A DNA stretch of 8,540 nt from DATGMB01 sp035293845 (GCA_035293845.1 DATGMB010000093.1:1-8540); one strand, 5' to 3'. Positions 1 through 7,238 are shown, counted from the first letter of the stretch. Notes: generated by a model from the sequence alone, not told the origin. Translations and numbers: made by a program.

Positions 1-834
1 GCCGCGGAAACCATGCCGGTAGAAAAACGCATTGTTCACGATGATCGTTCCGCCATACCAACTGGGGTACCAGCCCCAGCCGCCCCAGCCCAAACCGCCC
101 CACCACGGTCCGAACGCCAGGCCGACATCGATTCCCGGATACCAGCCATAGCCGAAACCGTAAGCAGGATAAGCCAACGCCGGATAGACTCCCCACGCCG
201 GGGGGCCCCAGACATAAGCGGGGTTGTAAGACGGAACATACCAGATGTCCGGATTGGCCGGTTCAATGGTGATCACCTGCTCCCCATTCTGCATCTGGGT
301 GCTCACGATCTCCTGCGGTGTCGAATGCAGCGCGCCTTTCGCCATCGCCTCCTGACGCATGCGCTGCACGGCCTGCATCACGTCCGCCTGCTGGGCAAGA
401 AACGCATCGCCGAGCTGGGCCGTCCAGTTCATGTTCTGCGTGAGGTAGCTGAGCACCTGCGGGAACGCGACCAGTCCCTGAACGCTGGCGTCCCAGCTCT
501 GATTCTTGGCCTCCTGCACGAGTCTGGAGGCCTGCCAATCCGGGTGATCGCTGACCCATTGCTGGGCTTGAGCGAGTTCCGTAGGGTAAGTCGACGCGGC
601 CAGTACTTGCGCCAGTAACGGATCGGGATACAGGGCAATCGGCGCAACCAGGTCGTCGAGCTGCTGCGGAGAGAGAAGCGCCGGAGGCGGCGCTTCGGGC
701 GTCTGCGCCGAACACAACGCAGCACCACCGAGCAAAATGAAGACGGATAAAACGGATAAAAGAGCACTTCCGAAACGGCTCCCCGCTTCACGCCAGGGAA
801 GGCGCTCCGAAAGGCGGCTCGCTCGAATCGTCAC
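1..834 (-). CDS. DUF3300 family exported protein (3' end cut by the window)
   Basis: Translation from GTG at 834 gives 278 residues and stays open to the window edge, so the C-terminus is missing. The GTG is preceded by a strong ribosome site (AAAGGAGA, 6 nt upstream). The first 43 residues form a long signal peptide: a basic N-region, a hydrophobic core at about residues 23-40 and a likely cleavage at CSA|QT (43/44). The DUF3300 domain begins near residue 59 with LDDLVAPIALYPDPLLAQVL, then STYPTELAQAQQW, an Asn-Met-Asn-Trp motif, and PDIWYVPSYNPAYVWG. After that comes a Trp/Gly/Tyr-rich stretch (GPWWGGLGWGGWGWYPSWYG), typical of the family. The family is exported and its function is not known. 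It lies 145 bp downstream of the TonB-dependent receptor on the same strand, but its own strong ribosome site allows independent expression. The family call is secure; no biochemical role can be given. Confidence 0.88.
   Translation of the reverse strand, partial: MTIRASRLSERLPWREAGSRFGSALLSVLSVFILLGGAALCSAQTPEAPPPALLSPQQLDDLVAPIALYPDPLLAQVLAASTYPTELAQAQQWVSDHPDWQASRLVQEAKNQSWDASVQGLVAFPQVLSYLTQNMNWTAQLGDAFLAQQADVMQAVQRMRQEAMAKGALHSTPQEIVSTQMQNGEQVITIEPANPDIWYVPSYNPAYVWGPPAWGVYPALAYPAYGFGYGWYPGIDVGLAFGPWWGGLGWGGWGWYPSWYGGTIIVNNAFFYRHGFRG
744..761 (-). repeat. Perfect 9-bp tandem duplication inside a signal peptide
   Basis: CGGATAAAA occurs twice in direct tandem on the plus strand (744-752 and 753-761). 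In the minus-strand gene it encodes Leu-Ser-Val twice within the hydrophobic core of the DUF3300 signal peptide. It is in frame and unusually AT-rich for this region. Confidence 0.7.
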
Positions 835-979
835 GGTGGGTCTCCTTTCATCCACTACTTGAGGACGTGCATTTCGAGTGCCGCTCCCAAGTGGCTGAAT
901 CGATTGAGACGAACCGGGGGCTGCGGTGGTGCTATGCAGCCAGGCTGGCTGTGGCGAGCCGCCGTGAGTCGCGTTGTCG
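835..979 (-). other. Intergenic gap between the receptor and DUF3300 genes
   Basis: This 145-bp stretch holds no gene. A small perfect hairpin lies at 937-951 (CAGCCA, loop GGC, TGGCTG), but no T-tract follows it on the minus strand, so it is not a convincing intrinsic terminator. No clear -35/-10 pair was found for the DUF3300 gene. Confidence 0.4.
841..848 (-). promoter_or_regulatory. Ribosome binding site of the DUF3300 gene
   Basis: On the minus strand this reads AAAGGAGA, nearly the full anti-Shine-Dalgarno complement, six bases before GTG at 834. It decides the start: the reading frame remains open further upstream, but no other start codon has a comparable site. Confidence 0.75.
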
Positions 980-3900
980 TCAAAAATCCACGTGCAGCCC
1001 CAGTTGAATAATCCGCGGCGCGTTCAACTGCGAGCTCAGCACGCCGAACGACTGCGGCGATTGCAGGCTGACCGAAGGATCCGCGAACTGCACCGTATTG
1101 AACGCGTTGAAAAGCTGCGCGCTGAACGTAGTGCTCCACCGCTCGGTGAACTGGAATTTGCGGGAGAGCGCCACATCCAGGTTCCACCGCGAGAGGCCGC
1201 GCAACTGGCCGCCGGCGCCGCTGGTCGTATCGATTCCCACCATCGCGGGGCGGAAGGAATTGAATACCGCCATCGGGTCGGCGAATAGGTTCAGTCCGGT
1301 GCCGCCCGCCGCGGCATTGCTGTTGATGCCGACCTGCGTCTTCGAATCGCCGGTAATACCCGAGTGCACGCTGTTGCCGAAATTATCCGCCCTGAGGAGC
1401 ACCGCGCCGCCGGAGTTGGCGCCGCCCCCCTGCCCGAATTCCTGGCCCGAGCCGGTCGCGACCTTCAGCGGAAGCCCGCTCGAGATGTTCAGAATCGGCG
1501 CGATCGACCACCCCTTGATCGCGTAATTCAACGGCCCGTGGCCGTGTCTGCCGAACGGCAGATTATACAGCGCCAGCAGGTTGAAGACGACCTTGCGGTC
1601 GAACGCCGATGTCCCGTAATCGTATGCAAGATTGTACGAGTAGGAGGCCGCGGTATCGACGTCCTGGTTCAGCCCGCGCGTGTCGAGCGAATGCGCGAAC
1701 GTCAAGTTCGCGTCCAGCGTCAGCCCCGCGAAGCTGCGGGTGTGATAGGAAATGAATCCGGCGTTGTAGTTGGACCAGCCGGCGCTCGCCCAATAGAAAA
1801 ACGTCGAGGATACCTGGCTGGTCGCGGCCGTCGCGGGCCCGAAGTGAAACGACGGCTGAATGCCGTTCCAGACCGTCGTGACCTGCTGGTTGCGGAAAGA
1901 GCTGCCGTACTTCGCCACCACCCCCGCCGTGCAGCTCGCATTGGGCGCTGCGCAGAATGCGCTCCCCGCCAGGGCCGACTCCAGAAACGGCTGCGGCGTC
2001 ACCGCCGCGCCCGCCGCCATCTCCGCCGCAATGGCGTCGTACGCTTGAGCGTAGCTTTGGCCGCTCAGTGTCATCATCCACGGCACGCCATTCACTTCGA
2101 GCGGATTGTAGATATTATTCGCATGCCGCCCGATATATCCGATTTCGAGCAGCGACTTACCCGGCAACTCCCGCTGGATCGTCACATCCCACTCGTGATT
2201 CCGCCCCGGCTTGTAAGTCGGATCGATCTGGTACGTGGTGTTGGCGATCGGCTGGTTCGCGCCGGGGACGGAGCCGGGGATCTCCGGCGCGGCGGCGGAG
2301 GCGCTGAGCGCGGGAATCGGCACCGTGGAGCCATCCGTGCCGATGCGGAAGCCGGTGCTCGGGTCCGAGCCGAGACTGCCCAGGCACTGCCCGGTGCGTG
2401 AAGGACCAAGGCACGTCAGCGTCTGCTGGAAGCCGAAGGTCTGGAATTGATTGCCGACCTTCTGCACGCCGTTCAGCCGGTCGAATAACTGGCCGTAGCC
2501 GCCGCGGATCACCATCTTTCCGCCCGCAAATTTCGGCGTCCATGCCAGCGCCACGCGCGGCGCCACCGTATTCCAGACCGTGTCGTACGGATACTGCCGG
2601 CCGGACATGCGGAGCGGCTCGAAGCCGACCACCGGGTTGTAGACCTGGCCGCTGAGCGCGGCCTGCTCGCGCGCCGCCAGGTAGTTCTCCGGAATAATTA
2701 CCGTATTGGATTGCGCGAGGATGGAAATCGACTGCTTACCGGTCTGATCGACCGGCGGCACATCCACCGACCAATTCACGCCGTAATTGAGCGTCAGCGT
2801 GGGGCTGAGCTTCCAGGAATCCGTGGCGTACAGACTGAAACTGTCGTAGTGGACATTGTTGAAGAGCGTCGTGCCCTGCGGCAGCGCCTGCAGGTTCGAT
2901 CCGCGCACGCCGACCTGCAGCCCCTGGTCCACCAGCCCCAGCACCTGCGAGTAGAGGCTGTTCCAATTGCTGATCTGGTTGGATGGCAGACAGGCCGTGG
3001 TCCGCGTGGACGAACACGCCGGCGGCTGGTAAGCGGCCGGAATGTTGAGGCCGGCCGATTGCTGAATCAGATAAGCCGGCTCGATCAGTCCGACCTGCCC
3101 GTCGTCGCGGAAGAAGTTCACGCCCGCGTGGCTGAACGTGCCGCCCGCGCGGATAAAGTGCGTTCCCTTCAGCCAGGAAACGTTATCCGCCAGGTTTTGG
3201 TTGTGGCCGTTCCAGAGGCGCTGGCGGGCGCCCGTGGTATTGAGATTGATCGGCAGCAGGGGATTGGTCGTGTTGCCGCCGAGCTCCAGTGCCGCCGAGG
3301 TCCCCGGCACCTGCGGGAACGCGCTGGCCGTGTTCCAATACCACCACTCGCGCGTATAACTCAGGTTCAGCTCGTTCGTCAGCGTCGGCGTAAGAGTGCC
3401 GGTAAGTCCGAATACCACGTACCGCGGCTGCTGCGGCAGGTTCGCGACGGAGGTGGGCTGCCCCTTCACATCGCCCGCCATCAACCCGCCGATATCCACC
3501 TGCCGGTTGACCGCGGAAATTTCCTTATAGATCCGGTAGCTGCCGAAGGCCTGCCACTTCGAGCCGAACGAATGATCGAGCCGCACCACGCCGAAGTTCG
3601 AGCTCGTCGGCAGCGGCAGCGCCGCCGTAAAACCCGTGGTGTTCAGGCCGTCGCCCTGGGACTGGTCGTTCCCTTCGGGCTCGTACTTGTTCCAAAGCTG
3701 GCTCACCAGTGGATTGATCCCCAGCGCCCGCGGATCGCACGCCGAATTGCCCTGCGCGCCGCACAACTGCGCGGTCGCGAGGTTGTATGAGACGACATTG
3801 CCTGAAGCGTCCCGGAAGCGCAGAATGCCCTGCCGCAGCGTATCGGTCGGAACGATGCGGGAATACACCTGCTGCGCGACCAGCCGCCGGCCCTCGTAAT

Positions 3901-4855
3901 TCATGTAGAAATACGTCTTGGCCGAACCTTTGAGCCCGGGAACATACCCGCCGAGACTGCCGCCGAAACGGTTATCGCGGCTCTGCGGCCGCGCCTGACC
4001 CAGCCGGTTCGACGTCCACGAGTTCGCGTTCAGATCGCTATTCTGCAGGAACTCGTAGGCCGAGCCGTGAAAATCGTTGCTGCCGCGCTTGGTGACGAGA
4101 ACCGTCTCGCTCCCGGACGCTCCGCTGAAACTCGCGGTATGGTTGCTGGTCGAGACGCGGAATTCCTGGATGCTCTCGACCGGCGTCGGAATCGCGGCCT
4201 GCGGCCCGCCGTTGAAATTCACGAAGTAATCGCTGTTGGCCGAGGTCCCGTTGGTGACATTGCCGCCATCGAGAACGATTGAGTTCTGGTCGCTGTGCGC
4301 GCCGGCCACCTGGCCGCCGTAGCTGCTGCCCTGCGTTGAAGCCTGCTGCGGCACCGACGTCGGCTGCAGCAGCAGCAGGCTGGCCACATTGCGCGTCAGC
4401 GTCGGCACCATCAGCAGCGTCTCGCCGCCGATCGTGCTTCCCACCGAGGAATCCAGCGTCTGCAGCTCCGCGCCCGGCGTCGCGCTCACCTCCACCACCT
4501 GCTGGGACGTCCCCACTTCGAGCTGCAGGTTCACCGTCGCCGACCGTCCGATCTCGATCGCCACCTGCGGCACCGTCACCTCGCGAAATCCCGCGTGGCT
4601 GGCCGTCACCGAGTACGTCCCAGGCGGCACGCCCGGAAACGAGTACTGGCCCGCGCCATTGGTCACCGCCGTGCGCGAAATGCCCGTGGCAGTGTCGCGC
4701 AATTCGATACGCGCGCCGGGCACGACCGCCCCGCTCGGGTCCGCGACCGCGCCGATCAGGGTTCCGGTGTTGGCCGATTGCGAATAGGCACAAGCCGCAA
4801 GAGCGGCAAAGAGAAGACCGATCCGGGCAAGTTTCCCGGTTCCAAGAGTTCGCAT
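980..4855 (-). CDS. TonB-dependent receptor, Oar-like, with N-terminal carboxypeptidase regulatory-like domain
   Basis: This 1291-residue outer-membrane protein is of the large acidobacterial Oar-like class. An N-terminal export signal (MRTLGTGKLARIGLLFAALA) precedes a carboxypeptidase regulatory-like beta-sandwich at about 32-115, with motifs GAVADPSGAVVPGA, NGAGQYSFPGVPPGTYSV and ASHAGFREV. A plug-like domain follows at about 130-258 (SIVLDGGNV, ESIQEFRVSTSN, VTKRGSNDFHGSAYEF). The rest is a long beta-barrel ending in HVDF, with the terminal Phe expected of outer-membrane barrels. Such receptors take up or bind large substrates with TonB energy; the substrate cannot be read here and I see no clear TonB box. 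A lipobox-like LAAC lies at residues 19-22. All eight mature cysteines form four close pairs (365/373, 614/622, 815/824, 968/975). The start fixes the signal peptide but has no good Shine-Dalgarno site. No frameshift is seen. Confidence 0.93.
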   Translation of the reverse strand: MRTLGTGKLARIGLLFAALAACAYSQSANTGTLIGAVADPSGAVVPGARIELRDTATGISRTAVTNGAGQYSFPGVPPGTYSVTASHAGFREVTVPQVAIEIGRSATVNLQLEVGTSQQVVEVSATPGAELQTLDSSVGSTIGGETLLMVPTLTRNVASLLLLQPTSVPQQASTQGSSYGGQVAGAHSDQNSIVLDGGNVTNGTSANSDYFVNFNGGPQAAIPTPVESIQEFRVSTSNHTASFSGASGSETVLVTKRGSNDFHGSAYEFLQNSDLNANSWTSNRLGQARPQSRDNRFGGSLGGYVPGLKGSAKTYFYMNYEGRRLVAQQVYSRIVPTDTLRQGILRFRDASGNVVSYNLATAQLCGAQGNSACDPRALGINPLVSQLWNKYEPEGNDQSQGDGLNTTGFTAALPLPTSSNFGVVRLDHSFGSKWQAFGSYRIYKEISAVNRQVDIGGLMAGDVKGQPTSVANLPQQPRYVVFGLTGTLTPTLTNELNLSYTREWWYWNTASAFPQVPGTSAALELGGNTTNPLLPINLNTTGARQRLWNGHNQNLADNVSWLKGTHFIRAGGTFSHAGVNFFRDDGQVGLIEPAYLIQQSAGLNIPAAYQPPACSSTRTTACLPSNQISNWNSLYSQVLGLVDQGLQVGVRGSNLQALPQGTTLFNNVHYDSFSLYATDSWKLSPTLTLNYGVNWSVDVPPVDQTGKQSISILAQSNTVIIPENYLAAREQAALSGQVYNPVVGFEPLRMSGRQYPYDTVWNTVAPRVALAWTPKFAGGKMVIRGGYGQLFDRLNGVQKVGNQFQTFGFQQTLTCLGPSRTGQCLGSLGSDPSTGFRIGTDGSTVPIPALSASAAAPEIPGSVPGANQPIANTTYQIDPTYKPGRNHEWDVTIQRELPGKSLLEIGYIGRHANNIYNPLEVNGVPWMMTLSGQSYAQAYDAIAAEMAAGAAVTPQPFLESALAGSAFCAAPNASCTAGVVAKYGSSFRNQQVTTVWNGIQPSFHFGPATAATSQVSSTFFYWASAGWSNYNAGFISYHTRSFAGLTLDANLTFAHSLDTRGLNQDVDTAASYSYNLAYDYGTSAFDRKVVFNLLALYNLPFGRHGHGPLNYAIKGWSIAPILNISSGLPLKVATGSGQEFGQGGGANSGGAVLLRADNFGNSVHSGITGDSKTQVGINSNAAAGGTGLNLFADPMAVFNSFRPAMVGIDTTSGAGGQLRGLSRWNLDVALSRKFQFTERWSTTFSAQLFNAFNTVQFADPSVSLQSPQSFGVLSSQLNAPRIIQLGLHVDF

Positions 4856-4864
4856 TCCGGTACA

Positions 4865-4893
4865 AGTATCACTTTTTGCGGCTCCGTGGGAAA
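4865..4893 (-). promoter_or_regulatory. Possible promoter of the receptor gene, giving an almost leaderless transcript
   Basis: On the minus strand, TTTCCC (4893-4888) and GATACT (4870-4865) are separated by 17 bp. They match the sigma-70 consensus at 3 and 4 of 6 positions. Initiation about 7 bases below the -10 would fall near 4858, three bases before the ATG, which would fit the absence of a Shine-Dalgarno site. The rest of the 139-bp gap (4856-4994) shows no gene or terminator. This is a weak call by eye. Confidence 0.25.
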
Positions 4894-4994
4894 CGCCGGG
4901 AGCACGACAGCGTCATCCGGGACCTCCGCGGCATACGGCACGTCGTGCGGCAGCCGGCCCGCGGTCGTCGACGGCCAGGAATCGGCGCCCACGC

Positions 4995-6086
4995 TCAATC
5001 CGGATACTTCTCGCCGGCCTTTGCCACCCGAATCCAGTGGTCCGCGAACTCGTGGTGGCTGCCCGGCACCTCGTATCTCGGCATGTGGCACGTCACGCAC
5101 TTTTCCGCCGCCACCTTGCACACCTTCTTGCGGATAGCCTCGTTGGCCGTGTTATGGCAGGCCGCACACTTGGCGTCGTATGCTTTCGGATCCGTTGACG
5201 GCGGTGCGTGCGGATCGTGGCATGCCGTGCAGGCGATCCGCCGGTCGCCCGAGAGGAAACACGAGCTGTTGGTCAGCCGGTAAGGCTGAAAACGGATGTT
5301 CGCCGTGCCGTGAATCTTCAGCAGCATGATCGTTTCCCACGTGCGGTGGCACGAGCCGCACAGGTCGTTGGTCTGCTCGGCATTGAGACCTTTCAGGCTG
5401 CGGATCGTCCCCGGCTTCGGCTTGCCGTCGGCGATGCTGGCGATGTGCGCCGCGCCGGGACCGTGGCAATCCTCGCACTGCACGCCGTTTTCGAACTTGT
5501 CGAGCTGCAGATCGTTCCCCCGCCGCGCCGCCGTGGTATGGCAGCCGAAGCAATCGCGCGCCTCGCCGGGACTCATCAGCCGCCCCAGCGCCTGCTCGAT
5601 GTTCACCGGACGCAGGTTTTGCGCGCCCACCGTGAGGTCCATCCGGTCCAACTCCTTGTAATAGCTGACGCGGCTCTCGTAATACCGCCCGCCGGATTCG
5701 TAAACGTAAGTCTGCCCCGCCTTGCCCTGGCCGAAAGCATAAAGCAGCGTCGCCTCTGCGCTCTCCGCGCCATCGGTGACGCGGTACCGGAAGCGCCCGT
5801 CCGCGGTCTTCTCGATCGTGTAGCGGTAGGGCCCGTCGCTCCACTCCATCCGCGGATGCCGCGTCAGGATCTCGCATTTCCCGATCGGCTCGAGCGCCCG
5901 CGACATGCTGCTCGCCACATACGACCGCGCCTGCGCCGGATGGCAGATCGCGCACTGGCGCGATCCCACATATTCGCCTTTGGCCGGCCAGATGAGGGCC
6001 GAGGCGCCGCCTCCCGCCATGCTCTGCGCTCGAAGAGCGGCGCCGGAGAGCAGGATCATCGCCAGCCATAGGGTCCCGTGTTTCAC
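4995..6086 (-). CDS. Secreted seven-haem c-type cytochrome (cytochrome c554-like multihaem family)
   Basis: Translation from GTG at 6086 gives 363 residues: a signal peptide (VKHGTLWLAMILLSGAALRA, cleavage near residue 20) and seven CXXCH haem sites at 45-49, 179-183, 204-208, 243-247, 286-290, 307-311 and 330-334. The fifth has the common CxxCHDPH form. The C-terminus reads CVTCHMPRYEV...HHEFADHWIRV, typical of the multihaem family often joined to TPR repeats in Acidobacteriota and Planctomycetota. Residues 50-178 contain no haem site and look beta-rich. The mature protein should be periplasmic and transfer electrons; partner and substrate are unknown. The frame stays open far upstream, but only as antisense of the TPR gene. 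GTG is preferred over ATG at 6059 because it supplies the basic N-region of the signal peptide. No clear Shine-Dalgarno site precedes it. Confidence 0.9.
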   Translation of the reverse strand: MKHGTLWLAMILLSGAALRAQSMAGGGASALIWPAKGEYVGSRQCAICHPAQARSYVASSMSRALEPIGKCEILTRHPRMEWSDGPYRYTIEKTADGRFRYRVTDGAESAEATLLYAFGQGKAGQTYVYESGGRYYESRVSYYKELDRMDLTVGAQNLRPVNIEQALGRLMSPGEARDCFGCHTTAARRGNDLQLDKFENGVQCEDCHGPGAAHIASIADGKPKPGTIRSLKGLNAEQTNDLCGSCHRTWETIMLLKIHGTANIRFQPYRLTNSSCFLSGDRRIACTACHDPHAPPSTDPKAYDAKCAACHNTANEAIRKKVCKVAAEKCVTCHMPRYEVPGSHHEFADHWIRVAKAGEKYPD

Positions 6087-6116
6087 TCGTTCTATTATGG
6101 TCTGAAGGAAACCGCA
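6087..6116. promoter_or_regulatory. 30-bp divergent intergenic region with overlapping, nearly symmetric -10 elements
   Basis: The cytochrome GTG (6086, minus) and the TPR ATG (6117, plus) are only 30 bp apart. TATTAT at 6093-6098 (plus) and CATAAT at 6099-6094 (minus) are each a 5/6 match to TATAAT and overlap on the same seven base pairs. Together they match the symmetric TATNATA form at 6 of 7 positions. Expected starts would be near 6105 for the TPR gene and near 6087 for the cytochrome gene, the latter almost leaderless. No good -35 boxes were found. The positions are seen directly; the promoter function is inferred. Confidence 0.35.
6105..6109 (+). promoter_or_regulatory. Ribosome binding site of the TPR gene
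   Basis: AAGGA lies 7 bases before ATG at 6117. It selects this start over the in-frame ATG at 6078, which would add 13 residues in front of the signal peptide and overlap the start of the divergent cytochrome gene. Confidence 0.65.
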
Positions 6117-7199
6117 ATGCGCGCCGCCGTGATTTCGATGCTTCTCGCGATCGTCGCGCAAGCCCAAACGTTCGACACCCTGGCGCGGCAGGCCGATGCC
6201 GCGCGCGACGCCGACCGTGTCGAACAGGCGATCGGCCTCTACCGCCGCGCCCTCCGCCTCAAACCAGCCTGGGCCGATGGCTGGTGGTCCCTCGGCACCC
6301 TGCTCTACGATGCCGACCGCCACGCCGACTGCGCCGACGCCTTCACGCGCTTCGTCGCGCTCAAGCCCGATGTCGGCCCCGCCCACGCCCTGCTCGGCCT
6401 GTGCGAGTTCGGCCGCCGCGATTACGATGCCGCCCTGCGCCACCTCCTCCGCGCCCGCGAGCTCGGCTTCGCCGGCAACGAGCCGATCCGTGAAGTTGCG
6501 CTCTACCACACCGCGCTCGCCCTCATCCTGAAGAGCAATTTCGAACGGGCCATCGAACAGCTCGCCGCGCTGCCCCCCGCCGGCCATTCCGCCGCCGCCG
6601 TCCGTAACGCCGCCGGCCTGGCCGCACTCCGCATGCCCTTGCTCCCGGACCAGGTACCCGAGCGCGACCGCGACCTCGTCAACCGCATGGGCGAGGCGAT
6701 CGAGGCCGAATTCGACCGCCGCCAGGACGATGCCGCGCGTCTGCTCGAATCCATCCTGGCCCAGTACCCCAAAGCGCCCGAGGTGCGCTACACCTACGGC
6801 TCGCTGCTGCTCCAATCCGACCCGGCCAGGGGACTCGCGATGCTGAAATCCGAGCTCGAGATCTCCCCCGATCACGTGCCGGCCCTGGCGGCGATCGCGT
6901 ACGAGTACCTCAAGGAGAACGACGCCGCCTCTGCCCTGCCCTACGCCCGCTCCGCCGCCCGCCTGGCCCCCGGCGATTTCGCCGCCCGCATCGCCTGCGG
7001 ACGCGCGCTGCTCGAAACCGGCAGTCTCAACCAGGCGATCGAGGAACTGGAAGCGGCCGTTCGCCTCGCGCCGGACAGCCCGGATGCCCATTACGCGCTC
7101 GCCAACGCCTACGCACGCGCCGGCCGCGCCGAGAATGCCGAGCGCGAAAGAAAAGAGTTCGCCCGGCTCCGAAAGCTGGTAGACTCAGGAAGAAATTAG
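6117..7199 (+). CDS. Secreted tetratricopeptide repeat protein
   Basis: This 360-residue protein starts with a short signal peptide (MRAAVISMLLAIVAQA, cleavage at AQA|QT, residues 16/17). The rest is helical repeats with TPR spacing and signatures: about 20-50 (AIGLYRRALRLKP), 51-84 (AWADGWWSLGTLLYDADR), 86-120 (AHALLGLCEFGRRDYDAALR) and 126-150. After a less regular helical linker come 222-252, 254-286, 288-320 (ACGRALLETGSLNQAIEEL) and 323-350 (AHYALANAYARAGRAENAER). TPR arrays act as protein-protein scaffolds. This one would work in the periplasm or on a membrane face, and it has no visible catalytic domain. It is back-to-back with the seven-haem cytochrome, a relative of proteins that carry a TPR tail, so binding or maturation of that cytochrome is a reasonable guess only. 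The VWFA-related gene follows after 76 bp and may be co-transcribed. Confidence 0.9.
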   Translation: MRAAVISMLLAIVAQAQTFDTLARQADAARDADRVEQAIGLYRRALRLKPAWADGWWSLGTLLYDADRHADCADAFTRFVALKPDVGPAHALLGLCEFGRRDYDAALRHLLRARELGFAGNEPIREVALYHTALALILKSNFERAIEQLAALPPAGHSAAAVRNAAGLAALRMPLLPDQVPERDRDLVNRMGEAIEAEFDRRQDDAARLLESILAQYPKAPEVRYTYGSLLLQSDPARGLAMLKSELEISPDHVPALAAIAYEYLKENDAASALPYARSAARLAPGDFAARIACGRALLETGSLNQAIEELEAAVRLAPDSPDAHYALANAYARAGRAENAERERKEFARLRKLVDSGRN

Positions 7200-7223
7200 C
7201 CGGCCTCCGCCCCTTCGGCATCC

Positions 7224-7238
7224 GTTCCGCGGCGGAAC
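7224..7238. repeat. 15-bp perfect inverted repeat between the TPR and VWFA-related genes
   Basis: GTTCCGC, one central G, then GCGGAAC form a perfect palindrome, followed directly by the 8-bp palindrome CGCCGGCG at 7239-7246. As RNA it would form a 6-bp stem with a 3-nt loop. The following bases (CTCTTCATT) are not a real T-tract, so it could be a weak terminator or a protein-binding site. The sequence symmetry is certain and the role is not. Confidence 0.35.

Noticed and set aside
937..951. Hairpin between the receptor and DUF3300 genes as an intrinsic terminator
   Set aside because: The stem is only 6 bp and no T-tract follows it on the minus strand.
1364..3790. Two long plus-strand open frames (1364-2401, 345 codons; 2711-3790, 359 codons) opposite the receptor gene
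   Set aside because: Their translations are Arg/Ala-rich without domain motifs or signal, and they mirror the codon structure of the well-supported receptor on the other strand.
4756..5121. Minus-strand frame bridging the cytochrome end and the receptor start, considered as a frameshifted cytochrome tail or a small gene
   Set aside because: The cytochrome ends naturally just after its conserved DHWIR segment. The bridging frame has no family motif and overlaps both genes in a different frame.
4279..5283. Plus-strand open frame of 334 codons across the receptor start, the intergenic gap and the cytochrome end
   Set aside because: The composition is Pro/Ser/Arg-rich and low in complexity. It crosses two well-supported minus-strand genes and has no recognisable domain.
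6087..7091. N-terminal extension of the cytochrome frame to an ATG at 7091 (698 residues in total)
   Set aside because: The extra 335 codons lie fully antisense to the TPR gene, show no domain, and would bury the clear signal peptide in the middle of the protein. Open frames of this kind are common opposite GC-rich genes.
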